From Stenotrophomonas terrae (lineage in GTDB: Bacteria > Pseudomonadota > Gammaproteobacteria > Xanthomonadales > Xanthomonadaceae): DNA of 64,000 nt. The notes beneath the pieces were generated by a model, which was not told the origin of the DNA, searched no databases, and was given only the letters and a program-made list of their open reading frames with translations. The DNA lies in assembly GCF_001431465.1 (NCBI RefSeq), contig NZ_LDJJ01000037.1:1-64000 (forward strand), read 5' to 3'. Positions 25,171 to 36,220 of this stretch are shown here, piece after piece. A program made the translations under genes and the position numbers. The stretch's first letter is position 1; the number at the start of each line of letters is the position of its first letter.

Positions 25171-27411
25171 TCAGAAGTTGTAACGCACCGACACATACCA
25201 GTTGCGCGGCAGACCGTAGTACGCGGTCTGGATGTTGCCGACGCTGGCAAACTCCTGGCCTTCAGTCTTGTACTGCTTGTCGGTCAGGTTGCGTACGCCT
25301 GCGCGGACCTGCCAGGTCAGCTGCGACGAATCCCACACGCCGTACGCGCCCACCAGGGTGTAAGCGTCCTGGCTCAGCACCTTGCGGTTGTCCACCGACA
25401 GCCAGGTGTCGCCGCGATAGGACACGTCGCCGCCAAAGGTCAGGCTGCCGTTGTCACCCAGCGAGAACACATGCTGCAGAGCTACGCGAGCGGTCCAATC
25501 CGGCGAGAACGGCACGTGGTCGTGGTTCACGCTCGGGTCGTAGCCGGCGTAGGACGGATCGAGGCGGAAGTCCTCGAAGCTGTCGTACTTGGCGTCCATC
25601 CAGCCCAGCTGAGCGCTCAGCGTGGTGGCTTCGCCCAACAGTGCACTACCTTCCAGCTCGATGCCCTTGATGTTGAGCTTGGCCGCGTTCAACACCGGGA
25701 AGGTGCCCACGTCCTGCGAAACACGTGCTTGGAAATCGCTGTAGTTGCTGTAGAACGCCGTTGCGGTACCGCGCATGCGGTGGTCGGCGGTGCTGCCCTT
25801 CAGGCCCAGCTCGTAGGTCCACACGTGTTCCGGATCGAACTTGGCGTGCTCGGTGTCGTACACCGTGTTGGCACGGCCGTTGAAGCCACCGGACTTGAAG
25901 CCACGATTGGCCGACACATAGCCCATCAGGTTGTCGCTGAACTCCTTCTGCAGGCTGATCGACGGCGTCACCGCGGTCCACGATGCCTTCGCATCGAAGG
26001 CGACCGTGCCGTTCAAACCAGCGAACGGTGCGCCCCAGAACGTGCTGGTGGTGCGATCGTAGTCCTTCTTGTCCTTGGTCCAGCGCACACCGGCGGCCAC
26101 GGTCCAGGTCGGCACGAACTCCCAGTTTACGTGCGCGAACGCAGCGACGGACGTAGTGGTCAGGTCGTCACCGATGGTGCGCAGGAACGGCACACCCGCG
26201 CCCAGGAACGAGAACAGGTCGTCAGCATAGGCTTCCTGGTACGAAGGCACGTTCTCCTTCATGTAGTACGCGCCAAAGGTCGCGTGCAGGTTGGAGCCAT
26301 TGTCGTAATGCAGCTGGAATTCCTGGCTCTTCTGGTTCTGGTCCAGCGCCACCAGCACATCGCCCAGCTCGTATTGGGAAGCGTCGATGTCGATATACGA
26401 CTTGGTCTTGAGCTTGCGGTAAGAGCTGATGCTCTTGAGCATGAACTGCTCGTTGATCTCCCACTCCATCGCCAGCGAGGCGCCGGAATGCTTCAGGTAC
26501 TGGCCTTCACCGTCCTTGAACGAGGTCTGCGCGCGGCGGTTCCACTTGCCGGTTTCACCCGGCTGCAACACGATCACGCCAGCAGGTGCCAGGCTGGTCT
26601 GCAGCAGCGGCGCCATCGGCCGGCCCAGGGTCAGCGCAGCGTCCTGCTTGGTGGTATCCAGCGACAGCACCGCACTGAAATTATCCGTCGGCTTGTAGGC
26701 CAGCTTCATGCGCAGGGCTTCGGTGTCGTCGTCGTTGTAGCGCTTGCCGGTGACCGCATCCTTGACGTAGCCGTCATTGGTGATCTTGGCACCGGCAATG
26801 CTGCCGGCCAGCGTGTCGCTGAGCTTGCCCGAAACATAGAAGCGGCCTTCCAGGCGCCCGTAGTCACCGGCAGTCACTTCCACCGCGCCGCCTTCATTGT
26901 CGAAGGGGTTCTTGGTAGTCAGCTTGATCGCGCCGCCGGTGGAGTTCTTGCCGTACAGCGTGCCCTGCGGGCCGCGCAGCACTTCCAGCTGCTGGATGTC
27001 GAACAGCGAGAACAGTGCGCCATTGATGCGCGAGTAGTAGACATCGTCCACATACATGCCCACGCCCGGGTCGAAGGTCTGCAGCGCGTCGGGCTGGCCG
27101 ATGCCGCGGATGAAGACGTTGACGCTGTTGGCCGAACCACGGCCCTGGGCGATGTTCATGTTGGGCACGGCGCCCTGCAGGCCTTCCACGGTCGAGGCCT
27201 GCAGATCCTTGATCTGCTCCTCGCCGAAGGCACTGACCGCCACCGGCACGTCCTGGATGGACTCGGTGCGGCGGCGTGCGGTTACGGTTACTTCGTCCAG
27301 CTGCGTGGCCTGGGTGCCTGCCGGCACGGCCTGCTGCTCCTGCGCCTGCACGAATGCAGCCGGTGCCAACAGAATGCCACCGATGGCGATACTCAGATAC
27401 TTACGCTTCAT
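25171..27411 (-). CDS. TonB-dependent receptor (outer-membrane importer, substrate unknown)
   Basis: A 746-residue outer-membrane protein. The signal peptide ends near A23 (AAFVQA), a TonB-box-like LDEVTVTARRR follows, and the plug shows SIQDVPVAVSAF, IRGIG, LEVLRGPQGTLYGKNSTGGA and KLTTKNP, typical of the large TonB receptor group expanded in Xanthomonadales and sphingomonads that import siderophores, carbohydrates or other nutrients. The barrel ends WYVSVRYNF. It is divergent from a GntP permease over 162 bases. No Fur-like site is seen in that gap, so a nutrient other than iron is possible. Confidence 0.92.
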   Translation of the reverse strand: MKRKYLSIAIGGILLAPAAFVQAQEQQAVPAGTQATQLDEVTVTARRRTESIQDVPVAVSAFGEEQIKDLQASTVEGLQGAVPNMNIAQGRGSANSVNVFIRGIGQPDALQTFDPGVGMYVDDVYYSRINGALFSLFDIQQLEVLRGPQGTLYGKNSTGGAIKLTTKNPFDNEGGAVEVTAGDYGRLEGRFYVSGKLSDTLAGSIAGAKITNDGYVKDAVTGKRYNDDDTEALRMKLAYKPTDNFSAVLSLDTTKQDAALTLGRPMAPLLQTSLAPAGVIVLQPGETGKWNRRAQTSFKDGEGQYLKHSGASLAMEWEINEQFMLKSISSYRKLKTKSYIDIDASQYELGDVLVALDQNQKSQEFQLHYDNGSNLHATFGAYYMKENVPSYQEAYADDLFSFLGAGVPFLRTIGDDLTTTSVAAFAHVNWEFVPTWTVAAGVRWTKDKKDYDRTTSTFWGAPFAGLNGTVAFDAKASWTAVTPSISLQKEFSDNLMGYVSANRGFKSGGFNGRANTVYDTEHAKFDPEHVWTYELGLKGSTADHRMRGTATAFYSNYSDFQARVSQDVGTFPVLNAAKLNIKGIELEGSALLGEATTLSAQLGWMDAKYDSFEDFRLDPSYAGYDPSVNHDHVPFSPDWTARVALQHVFSLGDNGSLTFGGDVSYRGDTWLSVDNRKVLSQDAYTLVGAYGVWDSSQLTWQVRAGVRNLTDKQYKTEGQEFASVGNIQTAYYGLPRNWYVSVRYNF

Positions 27412-27573
27412 TGGTCTCCCTCCTCCCGGGTATGACGTAGCGGCATACGAGTGCCGCCATGGAGCGCACGTTAAAGGAGCGTTAGCCTGCCGCGTATAGT
27501 CCCTTCGTACAGTGGGCCGGACCGCCCCCGGTGCTGATACTCGCCGGCACTGTGTATTGGCCGGGAGCCCTGA

Positions 27574-28980
27574 ATGTCGTTTCTGATCGTATTGGCGGCC
27601 CTGTGCTTCCTGATGTTTGTCGCCTACCGCGGCTACAGCGTGATCCTGTTCGCGCCGGTGGCGGCGCTGGGCGCGGTGCTGCTGACCGACCCCACCCTGG
27701 TGCAGCCGATGTTCACCGGCTTGTTCATGGACAAGATGGTCGGCTTCCTGAAGTTGTACTTCCCGGTCTTCGTGCTGGGCGCCGTGTTCGGCAAGTTGAT
27801 CGAGGTGTCGGGCTTTTCCAAGTCCATCGTCAGCGCCACCATCAAACTGGTCGGCGCCAAGCGCGCGATGCTGTCGATCGTGCTGGTCTGCGCCCTGCTC
27901 ACTTACGGCGGCGTATCGCTGTTCGTGGTGGTGTTTGCGGTCTACCCGTTCGCCGCCGAGCTGTTCCGCCAGAGCAACATCCCCAAGCGCCTGATTCCAG
28001 GCACCATCGCCTTGGGCGCCTTCACCTTCACCATGGACGCGCTGCCGGGCACCCCGCAGATCCAGAACATCATCCCGTCAGCGTTCTTCGGCACCAACAG
28101 CTGGGCTGCGCCGTGGCTGGGTGTGATCGGCACGGTGGTGATCCTGATCCTGGGCATGAGCTATCTGGAATGGCGCCGCCGCGTAGCCATTCGCAATGGC
28201 GAAGGCTATGCCGGTGCCAACGAGGAGCTGCGCAACGAGCCAGAACCGTTCCAGGGCCAGAACCTGGCGCACCCGCTGGTGGCGATCGCACCGTTGATCC
28301 TGGTGGGCGTGGCCAACTTCCTGCTGACCCGCTGGATCCCCGGCTTCTACGGTGAAACCCAGTCCTTTGTGCCGGCGGTGATCGGCAACCCGGCACCGGT
28401 GGTGCAGGAAGTATCCAAAATGGCGGCCATCTGGGCCGTACAGGGCGCCTTGCTGCTGGGCATTCTCAGCGTCATCGCCTTCGCCTGGAAGCCGGTGGTG
28501 GCCTCGTTCGCCGAAGGCACCAAATCCGCCATCGGCGGCGCCATGCTCGCGTCGATGAACACCGCGTCCGAATATGGCTTCGGCGCCGTGATTGCGGCCC
28601 TGCCCGGCTTCCTGGTGGTCGCCAATGCGCTGGGCTCTATTCCGAACCCGCTGGTCAATGAAGCGGTTTCGGTCACGGCCATGGCCGGCATCACCGGCTC
28701 GGCCTCCGGTGGCATGAGCATCGCGCTGGCGGCCATGGCCGACAGCTTCATCGCCAATGCACAGGCGGCGGGGATTCCGATGGAAGTGCTGCATCGGGTC
28801 GCCGCGATGGCCTCCGGCGGCATGGACACCCTGCCGCACAACGGCGCGGTGATCACCGTGCTTGCGGTAACCGGCCTGACCCATCGCCAGTCCTACAAGG
28901 ACATCTTCGCCATCACCATCATCAAGACCCTGGCGGTGTTCGCGATCATTGGCGTGTACTACGCCACCGGCCTGGTCTGA
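27574..28980 (+). CDS. GntP family proton symporter
   Basis: A 468-residue inner-membrane permease with about 12 helices of the GntP family (gluconate and other hydroxy acids). Characteristic segments are LTYGGVSLFVVVFAVYPFA, DALPGTPQIQN, ASEYGFGAVIAALPGF and GMDTLPHNGAVITVL. Family members transport gluconate, D-serine, or 3-hydroxybutyrate; with 3HB genes about 10 kb away and no gluconate kinase visible, a 3-hydroxybutyrate or similar hydroxy-acid role is plausible but unproven. It is divergent from the third TonB receptor, which may be co-regulated. Confidence 0.9.
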   Translation: MSFLIVLAALCFLMFVAYRGYSVILFAPVAALGAVLLTDPTLVQPMFTGLFMDKMVGFLKLYFPVFVLGAVFGKLIEVSGFSKSIVSATIKLVGAKRAMLSIVLVCALLTYGGVSLFVVVFAVYPFAAELFRQSNIPKRLIPGTIALGAFTFTMDALPGTPQIQNIIPSAFFGTNSWAAPWLGVIGTVVILILGMSYLEWRRRVAIRNGEGYAGANEELRNEPEPFQGQNLAHPLVAIAPLILVGVANFLLTRWIPGFYGETQSFVPAVIGNPAPVVQEVSKMAAIWAVQGALLLGILSVIAFAWKPVVASFAEGTKSAIGGAMLASMNTASEYGFGAVIAALPGFLVVANALGSIPNPLVNEAVSVTAMAGITGSASGGMSIALAAMADSFIANAQAAGIPMEVLHRVAAMASGGMDTLPHNGAVITVLAVTGLTHRQSYKDIFAITIIKTLAVFAIIGVYYATGLV

Positions 28981-29014
28981 TCCGTTCTCGCGCCCCGGCC
29001 AAGTGATAGGCCCG

Positions 29015-29320
29015 GTAGCCCGGGTAAGCGCAGCGCACCCGGGGGCTTTGCCAAGGGCCCCGGGTGCGCTGCGCTTACCCGGGCTACCTCACTGGCGGAG
29101 CTTCCATGCCGAGGGTGTTGTCAGCCGGCCCGGCCAAACAAAGCACGCCCGCGAGTTGCTGACGAACCGATGCCTGCAAAGGCCCCGGGTGCGCTGCGCT
29201 TACCCGGGCTACGCGACTATTTGCAGGAGCGGCGTCAGCCGCGAAGCAGATACAAAATCAGATCGCCCAACTGCCAATCGCCTCAGCACCACCAGCTTCG
29301 CGGCTGACGCCGCTCCCACA
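29015..29320. repeat. Compound repeat cluster after the GntP gene
   Basis: Contains a complete GTAGCCCGGG inverted-repeat element (29015-29087), an isolated right arm of the same family (29181-29212), and an inverted pair of (T)GCAGGAGCGGCGTCAGCC and AGCTTCGCGGCTGACGCC elements (29223-29247, 29294-29318). The 643-base gap 28981-29623 otherwise contains only the hairpin at 29432 and no supportable gene. Confidence 0.88.
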
Positions 29321-29423
29321 AACAAGCGCAGCCCCGGCAGCAGCCGGGCAGCGGAGCCGAAAAGCCCGAATCACGGCTTTTACCGATCCGTAATTTCCAA
29401 TCCTGATTTCCAGCTCAACGCCC

Positions 29424-29459
29424 AAAAACCAGCAAGGCCCGGGTTTCCCCGGGCCTTGC
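29424..29459 (-). terminator. Perfect hairpin downstream of comEA
   Basis: GCAAGGCCCGGG (29432-29443) and CCCGGGCCTTGC (29448-29459) form a perfect 12-base stem with a 4-base loop. On the minus strand it is followed by TGGTTTTTGGG, so it probably terminates the comEA transcript about 165 bases past the stop. It may also work in the plus direction (CGTTTCC). Confidence 0.7.
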
Positions 29460-29623
29460 CGTTTCCAAAGAGCACAGACAGAAAAATCGCCCGGCTGCAC
29501 GTCACTGTGCAACACCGGACGACCTCACATCCTTGTTGGCATCCTGCCAGCCCCCAGCATCCTGCCCTTCTTGGGTTCCCGGTGATCCGCCCTCCTGGCG
29601 GGTCACTATCCGATTCCTTCCGC

Positions 29624-29956
29624 TCAGCGCCTCTCAACCGGCTGCGCAGCTACCGTCCCGGTAGCTTTCTTGGCAGGGGCAGCTCCGGCCCTTGCCTCGA
29701 TCAGGTCACGATTCCTTTCGACCGTCTTCAATCCGATTCCCTTCACCAGTGCCAGTTCCTCGACACTTTTGAACGGTCCGTTGGCCTGTCGGTGCTCGAT
29801 GATCGCCTGCGCCTTGGAAGGGCCAACGTTCACCAGGGCCTGATTCAGCTCCGCCGCAGAGGCGGTATTGATATCGAGCTTGTCCTTGGCCTGAGCCGTA
29901 AGCGTCAATAACAATGCGAGAATCAGAGACTGCAGCGTCACGGTAAAAAGCTTCAT
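29624..29956 (-). CDS. comEA: ComEA-like helix-hairpin-helix protein
   Basis: A 110-residue exported DNA-binding protein. A signal peptide ends near A22-A23 (LTAQAK), followed by two helix-hairpin-helix motifs (LDINTASAAELNQALVNVGP, and SVEELALVKGIGLKTVERN) and a short Ala/Lys-rich tail. Periplasmic ComEA binds incoming double-stranded DNA and ratchets it through the outer membrane during natural transformation, together with type IV pili; pilT and pilU are at the other end of this window. It appears to be monocistronic. Confidence 0.9.
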   Translation of the reverse strand: MKLFTVTLQSLILALLLTLTAQAKDKLDINTASAAELNQALVNVGPSKAQAIIEHRQANGPFKSVEELALVKGIGLKTVERNRDLIEARAGAAPAKKATGTVAAQPVERR

Positions 29957-30188
29957 CGCTGTACTCCTTGTGGCTTGTTGGCTGATTGGCGGCTATCCCG
30001 CCGGCCGAATCAGTGTCCCGCGCCACATGAACCTAGAATATCCGCAGCACGCCGGACGGACAGCCAGCCAACCACCCGGGTCCTTGTAGGAAAAGCCCTA
30101 CAAAATTCACTGATGAAACCGCCGCAAGCCCGCTAAACAAGGGAGCGGCGTAGAATGGTTACACCTGACATTTCTACCGGAGATCCAG

Positions 30189-31682
30189 ATGGACAGCGCC
30201 AAGATCGGCCAATTTCTCAGCGACAAGTGGGACAACGACATCGTCCCGCAACTGGTCGATTACATCCGCATCCCCAACAAGTCGCCGATGTTCGACGCCA
30301 ACTGGGTCGCCAACGGCTACATGGAACAGGCCGTAACCCTGATGGAGAGCTGGGCCAAGGCGCAGAGCATCCCCGGCCTGCAGGTCGAGGTGGTTCGCCT
30401 GGAAGGCCGCACCCCGCTGCTGTTCCTGGAAATCCCGGCCACCGGCCCGGAAACCGGCGACGACACCGTGCTGCTGTACGGCCACCTGGACAAGCAGCCG
30501 GAAATGACCGGCTGGGACGAGGATCTGGGCCCGTGGAAGCCGGTGCTGCGAGGTGACAAGCTGTACGGTCGCGGCGGTGCGGACGATGGCTACGCCATCT
30601 TCGGCTCGCTGGCCGCCGTACTGGCGCTGCAGGAACAAGGCCTGCCGCATGCGCGCTGCGTGATCCTGATCGAAGCCTGCGAAGAATCCGGCTCCTACGA
30701 CCTGCCGGCGTATGTCGACTATCTGGCCGACCGCATCGGCCAGCCGTCGCTGGTGGTCTGCCTGGATTCGGGCTGCGCCAACTACGACCAGCTGTGGTGC
30801 ACCACCTCGCTGCGCGGTCTGACCGGTGGCAACTTCACCGTCAAGGTGCTCAACGAGGGCGTGCACTCCGGTGATGCTTCCGGTGTGGTGCCGTCCAGCT
30901 TCCGCCTGCTGCGCCAGCTGCTGTCGCGCATCGAAGACGAAAAGACCGGCCGCATCCTGCTCGACGGCCTGCATGTGGAAGTCCCGGCCGAGCGCCTGGA
31001 ACAGGCGCAGCGCGCCGCTGACGTGGTCGATACCGCCATCTTCGACAAGTTCCCGCTGGTCGACGGCCTCAAGCCGATGAGCGAGGATCTGACCGAGCTG
31101 GTACTCAACCGCACCTGGCGCCCGGCCCTGTCGGTCACCGGCATCGGCGGCATGCCGCCGCTGGAATCGGCCGGCAACGTGCTGCGCCCGGAAACCTCGG
31201 TCAAGCTGTCGCTGCGCCTGCCGCCGACCGCCAATGGCAAGGCCTGCGGCGAGCTGCTGAAGGAAGCCCTGCTGCGTGATCCGCCGAACGGCGCCCACGT
31301 CAGCCTGGACCTGGAAAAGGCTTCCACCGGCTGGAACGCACCGGCCATGGCTTCGTGGCTGGAGCAGTCCATCGACGCCGCCAGCCAGGCCTTCTTCGGC
31401 AAGCCGGCCATGTATATGGGCGAAGGCGGCTCGATCCCGTTCATGGGCATGCTGGGTGAGAAGTTCCCGGGTGCGCAGTTCATGATCACCGGCGTGCTGG
31501 GACCGCATTCCAACGCCCATGGTCCGAACGAGTTCCTGCACATCCCGATGGGCAAGCGCGTCACCTCCTGCGTGTCCAAGGTGCTGTTCGACCACCACGC
31601 GGCCAGCCTGCGCGGTGAGACCAGCGGCTCGCCGGTCGCTGCCGACAGCGGCACCCGTCACGGCGGCCACGGCTGCTGCTGA
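30189..31682 (+). CDS. M20 family metallopeptidase (dipeptidase-like)
   Basis: A 497-residue cytoplasmic zinc peptidase. Metal-binding residues are visible in LLYGHLDKQP (His), GRGGADDG (bridging Asp), IEACEESGS (Glu), CLDSG (Asp) and the C-terminal PHSNAHGPNE (His). A dimerisation domain is inserted in the middle (after about residue 210). The family hydrolyses dipeptides or related amides; the exact substrate is unknown. The ATG follows GGAGATCCAG. A clear terminator follows at 31711, so it is likely monocistronic. Confidence 0.92.
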   Translation: MDSAKIGQFLSDKWDNDIVPQLVDYIRIPNKSPMFDANWVANGYMEQAVTLMESWAKAQSIPGLQVEVVRLEGRTPLLFLEIPATGPETGDDTVLLYGHLDKQPEMTGWDEDLGPWKPVLRGDKLYGRGGADDGYAIFGSLAAVLALQEQGLPHARCVILIEACEESGSYDLPAYVDYLADRIGQPSLVVCLDSGCANYDQLWCTTSLRGLTGGNFTVKVLNEGVHSGDASGVVPSSFRLLRQLLSRIEDEKTGRILLDGLHVEVPAERLEQAQRAADVVDTAIFDKFPLVDGLKPMSEDLTELVLNRTWRPALSVTGIGGMPPLESAGNVLRPETSVKLSLRLPPTANGKACGELLKEALLRDPPNGAHVSLDLEKASTGWNAPAMASWLEQSIDAASQAFFGKPAMYMGEGGSIPFMGMLGEKFPGAQFMITGVLGPHSNAHGPNEFLHIPMGKRVTSCVSKVLFDHHAASLRGETSGSPVAADSGTRHGGHGCC

Positions 31683-31710
31683 TCGTCTGCAGTTTGACGG
31701 TTGGATGACG

Positions 31711-31746
31711 AACGCAGCCTGGCCTTGCTAGGCTGCGTTTTTATTT
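31711..31746 (+). terminator. Rho-independent terminator after the M20 peptidase
   Basis: AACGCAGCCT and AGGCTGCGTT (31711-31720, 31730-31739) form a perfect 10-base stem with a 9-base loop, followed by TTTTATTTG. It ends 28 bases after the peptidase stop codon and before the next gene's ribosome-binding site. Confidence 0.9.
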
Positions 31747-31761
31747 GCCAAGGAGCAGAAC

Positions 31762-32037
31762 ATGAGCGGATTGTTTGGCAGCGACAGCTGGCTGTACATC
31801 ATCCTGATCGGTTTCTTCGTCGGCCTGCTGGGGCGCTTCTTCATGCCCGGCAACAACCGCATGGGCTGCCTGCTGACCATCGTGCTCGGCGTGGCCGGGG
31901 CGGTATTTGCCGGTTGGTTCGGCCGTGAGATGGGCTGGTATTCGGCAGGACAGCCGGCCGGCTTCGTCGGCGCCATCATCGGCGCGATAGTGCTGCTGGC
32001 GTTGCTGCGCTTGATCAGCGGCGGCAAGAAGGGCTGA
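31762..32037 (+). CDS. GlsB/YeaQ/YmgE family stress-response membrane protein
   Basis: A 91-residue inner-membrane protein with three hydrophobic helices and the family's glycine-rich patterns (GLLGRFFMPGNNRMGCLLTI, GVAGAVFAGWFG, GFVGAIIGAIVLLALLRLI). Family members (transglycosylase-associated proteins) are induced by stress, but no enzymatic activity is established. It has an AAGGAGCAG ribosome-binding site directly after the preceding terminator, implying its own promoter or the tail of the peptidase transcript. Confidence 0.9.
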   Translation: MSGLFGSDSWLYIILIGFFVGLLGRFFMPGNNRMGCLLTIVLGVAGAVFAGWFGREMGWYSAGQPAGFVGAIIGAIVLLALLRLISGGKKG

Positions 32038-32082
32038 TTTCCATCCAACGGCGCCTGCGGGCGCCGCAACTTTGTAGTGTCC

Positions 32083-34314
<2,232 letters not shown>

Positions 34315-34346
34315 CACCACAAGAATCCCGCCCGCTGATCCGGCCC

Positions 34347-35048
34347 TCAGCTCGGCCCGTTCTCCAGCACCCGCTTCAGGAACGGCACGGTGATCCGTCG
34401 TTTGGCTGCCAGCGATTCGCGGTCCAGCCTTTCCAGCAAGGTCACCAGCCCGCTCAGGTCGCGACCGGTGCGGGTCAGCAACCAGTCCAGCGTGGCCTCG
34501 TCCATCACCAGTCCGCGGCGCACCGAACGTTCACGCAGCACCGCGCCACGGCCTTCGGCATCAAGTGGCTCCAGGGTGATGCGGCTGCACTGCGACAGCC
34601 GCGAGCGCAGATCGGGCAATACCAGCCCCAGGCCATCGGGTGGAAGCCGCGAGGTATAGATCACGGTCACATCGGCAGCACGGGCACGGTTGTGGAACTC
34701 GAACAGGGTCACTTCCTGCTCGCGGCGGCCGGCGACATATTCCAGTCCGTCCAGCGCCAGCACATCGTGCCCTTCCAGTGCTTCCAGGGCGTCCTGCAGG
34801 CGCGTACCTGCCGCCTGCAATGGCAAATAGGCCGGTCGCCGCCCTGCCTGCAATGCAGCGGCGCAGGTGGCCAGGGCCAGATGGGTCTTGCCGGTGGCAC
34901 CGGCGCCGACCAGATAGATCCAGTCCTTGCTGCTGCCATTGGCGACGGCGCGCAGCTGCGCCAGCGCGCCTTCCGGTGCACCGATGAACGTCTCAAAGCG
35001 CTGGTCTGGCGGGTAACGCAAGGCCAGCGGTAACTGCGGCACACTCAC
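34347..35048 (-). CDS. hda: DnaA regulatory inactivator Hda
   Basis: A 233-residue AAA+ protein homologous to DnaA domain III that, with the DNA-loaded sliding clamp, stimulates ATP hydrolysis by DnaA and prevents over-initiation. The N-terminal VPQLPLALRYPP segment contains the clamp-binding QLPLAL motif. A Walker A-like GAGATGKTHLA and the sensor region TSRLPPDGLG with arginine-containing box PDLRSRLSQC are present. It overlaps the upstream permease gene by 4 bases, an order typical of Xanthomonadaceae and Pseudomonas. Confidence 0.94.
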   Translation of the reverse strand: MSVPQLPLALRYPPDQRFETFIGAPEGALAQLRAVANGSSKDWIYLVGAGATGKTHLALATCAAALQAGRRPAYLPLQAAGTRLQDALEALEGHDVLALDGLEYVAGRREQEVTLFEFHNRARAADVTVIYTSRLPPDGLGLVLPDLRSRLSQCSRITLEPLDAEGRGAVLRERSVRRGLVMDEATLDWLLTRTGRDLSGLVTLLERLDRESLAAKRRITVPFLKRVLENGPS

Positions 35049-36220
35049 TTAATTTCTACATCCTTCGACACGATGCTCAGGTCCGCCGGCACGTCGATGC
35101 TGCGCGGATCCAGGACGATCGTCGGCCCATGGCCGGCGTACAACTCACTTTGGCGATAACGCTGGTGCGCATAGCGCAACAGGACGTTGATCACCGCCGC
35201 CGCTGGCAGCGCCAGCAGCATTCCCAGGAATCCAAACAACTGACCGCCTGCCATCACGGCAAAAATGACCGCAACCGGGTGCAGGCCAATTTTGTCACCG
35301 ACGATGCGCGGCGTCAGTACATAACTTTCCAGCAGCTGGCCAACGGTGAACACAACACCCACCATTATCAGCAACTGCAGGTCAAAGCCCTGCGACTGCA
35401 CCAAGGCCGCCAGCACCGCCAGCACCACACCGGTGGTTGCGCCCAGATACGGGATGAAGCTGATCAAACCGGCAACCAGCCCGATCAACAAGCCCAGGTT
35501 CAGGCCAACCAAGCTCAAGCCCGCCGCATACACGATGCCCAGCGCGATCATCACCACGATCTGGCCGCGGATGAAGGCGCCCAGTACATCGTTGGATTCG
35601 CGCGCCAGCCGCGACACCACTTCGATATGGTTGCGCGGGATCAAGGATGCAACCCGCTCGACCAACTTGTCCCAGTCGCGCAGGAAGTAATAGGCCAGGA
35701 TCGGCAAAAGCGCCAGGTTGATCACCCAGGCCACCATCGCAAAACCCGAGCGCGACACGTAGCCGAAGAAGGTGGTGGCAACGCCGCCGGCCTGCTGCCA
35801 ATGGCTGCGCACCCAATCAAACAGGCGACCGGGATCCAGCCACGCCATGATCTCCAGGCCTGTTTTCTGCTCGATCCACGGGATGGCGGTACTCATCAGC
35901 CATTCCTGCCCTTGAGGCAGGGCGGCGACCAGGGTGATGATCTGGCGCTGGATCAAGGGCACCAGGATCAACAGCGCCAAGGCCAGCAACAGGATCATCA
36001 GCACGAATACCAGCACCACCGCGGTGTTGCGCGAACGCCCGCTGGCTTCCAGCCGATCCACCAGCGGATCGCCCAGCCAGGCCAGCATCAAGGCGACCAC
36101 GAACGGGGTCAGCACCGGCGCCAGCAGCCAGGTCACCCACAGCCCGAACGCGGTCAGCACGACCCATTTGAGCCGGCGTAGAAACAGCGCGATTTCCATT
36201 TCCGCTGTATCAGTACTCAT
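35045..36220 (-). CDS. AI-2E (PerM) family transporter
   Basis: A 391-residue inner-membrane protein with about eight helices of the PerM/AI-2 exporter-like family. Typical segments include LTPFVVALMLAWLGDPLVDRLE, a cytoplasmic coiled region, FIRGQIVVMIALGIVYA and GLISFIPYLGATTG. Members export small molecules or exchange sodium/protons; the substrate here is unknown. Overlaps of 4 bases with the DUF2066 gene upstream and hda downstream show a compact operon of DUF2066-permease-hda. Confidence 0.9.
   Translation of the reverse strand: MSTDTAEMEIALFLRRLKWVVLTAFGLWVTWLLAPVLTPFVVALMLAWLGDPLVDRLEASGRSRNTAVVLVFVLMILLLALALLILVPLIQRQIITLVAALPQGQEWLMSTAIPWIEQKTGLEIMAWLDPGRLFDWVRSHWQQAGGVATTFFGYVSRSGFAMVAWVINLALLPILAYYFLRDWDKLVERVASLIPRNHIEVVSRLARESNDVLGAFIRGQIVVMIALGIVYAAGLSLVGLNLGLLIGLVAGLISFIPYLGATTGVVLAVLAALVQSQGFDLQLLIMVGVVFTVGQLLESYVLTPRIVGDKIGLHPVAVIFAVMAGGQLFGFLGMLLALPAAAVINVLLRYAHQRYRQSELYAGHGPTIVLDPRSIDVPADLSIVSKDVEIK

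Noticed and set aside
24999..25250. Minus-strand open frame with a long poly-leucine end
   Set aside because: It results from the CAACAG-type microsatellite read in reverse and overlaps the true receptor gene; low-complexity composition only.
25135..27435. 766-codon plus-strand frame antisense to the third TonB receptor
   Set aside because: Mirror of a well supported receptor gene; residue composition is typical of a reverse-strand shadow.
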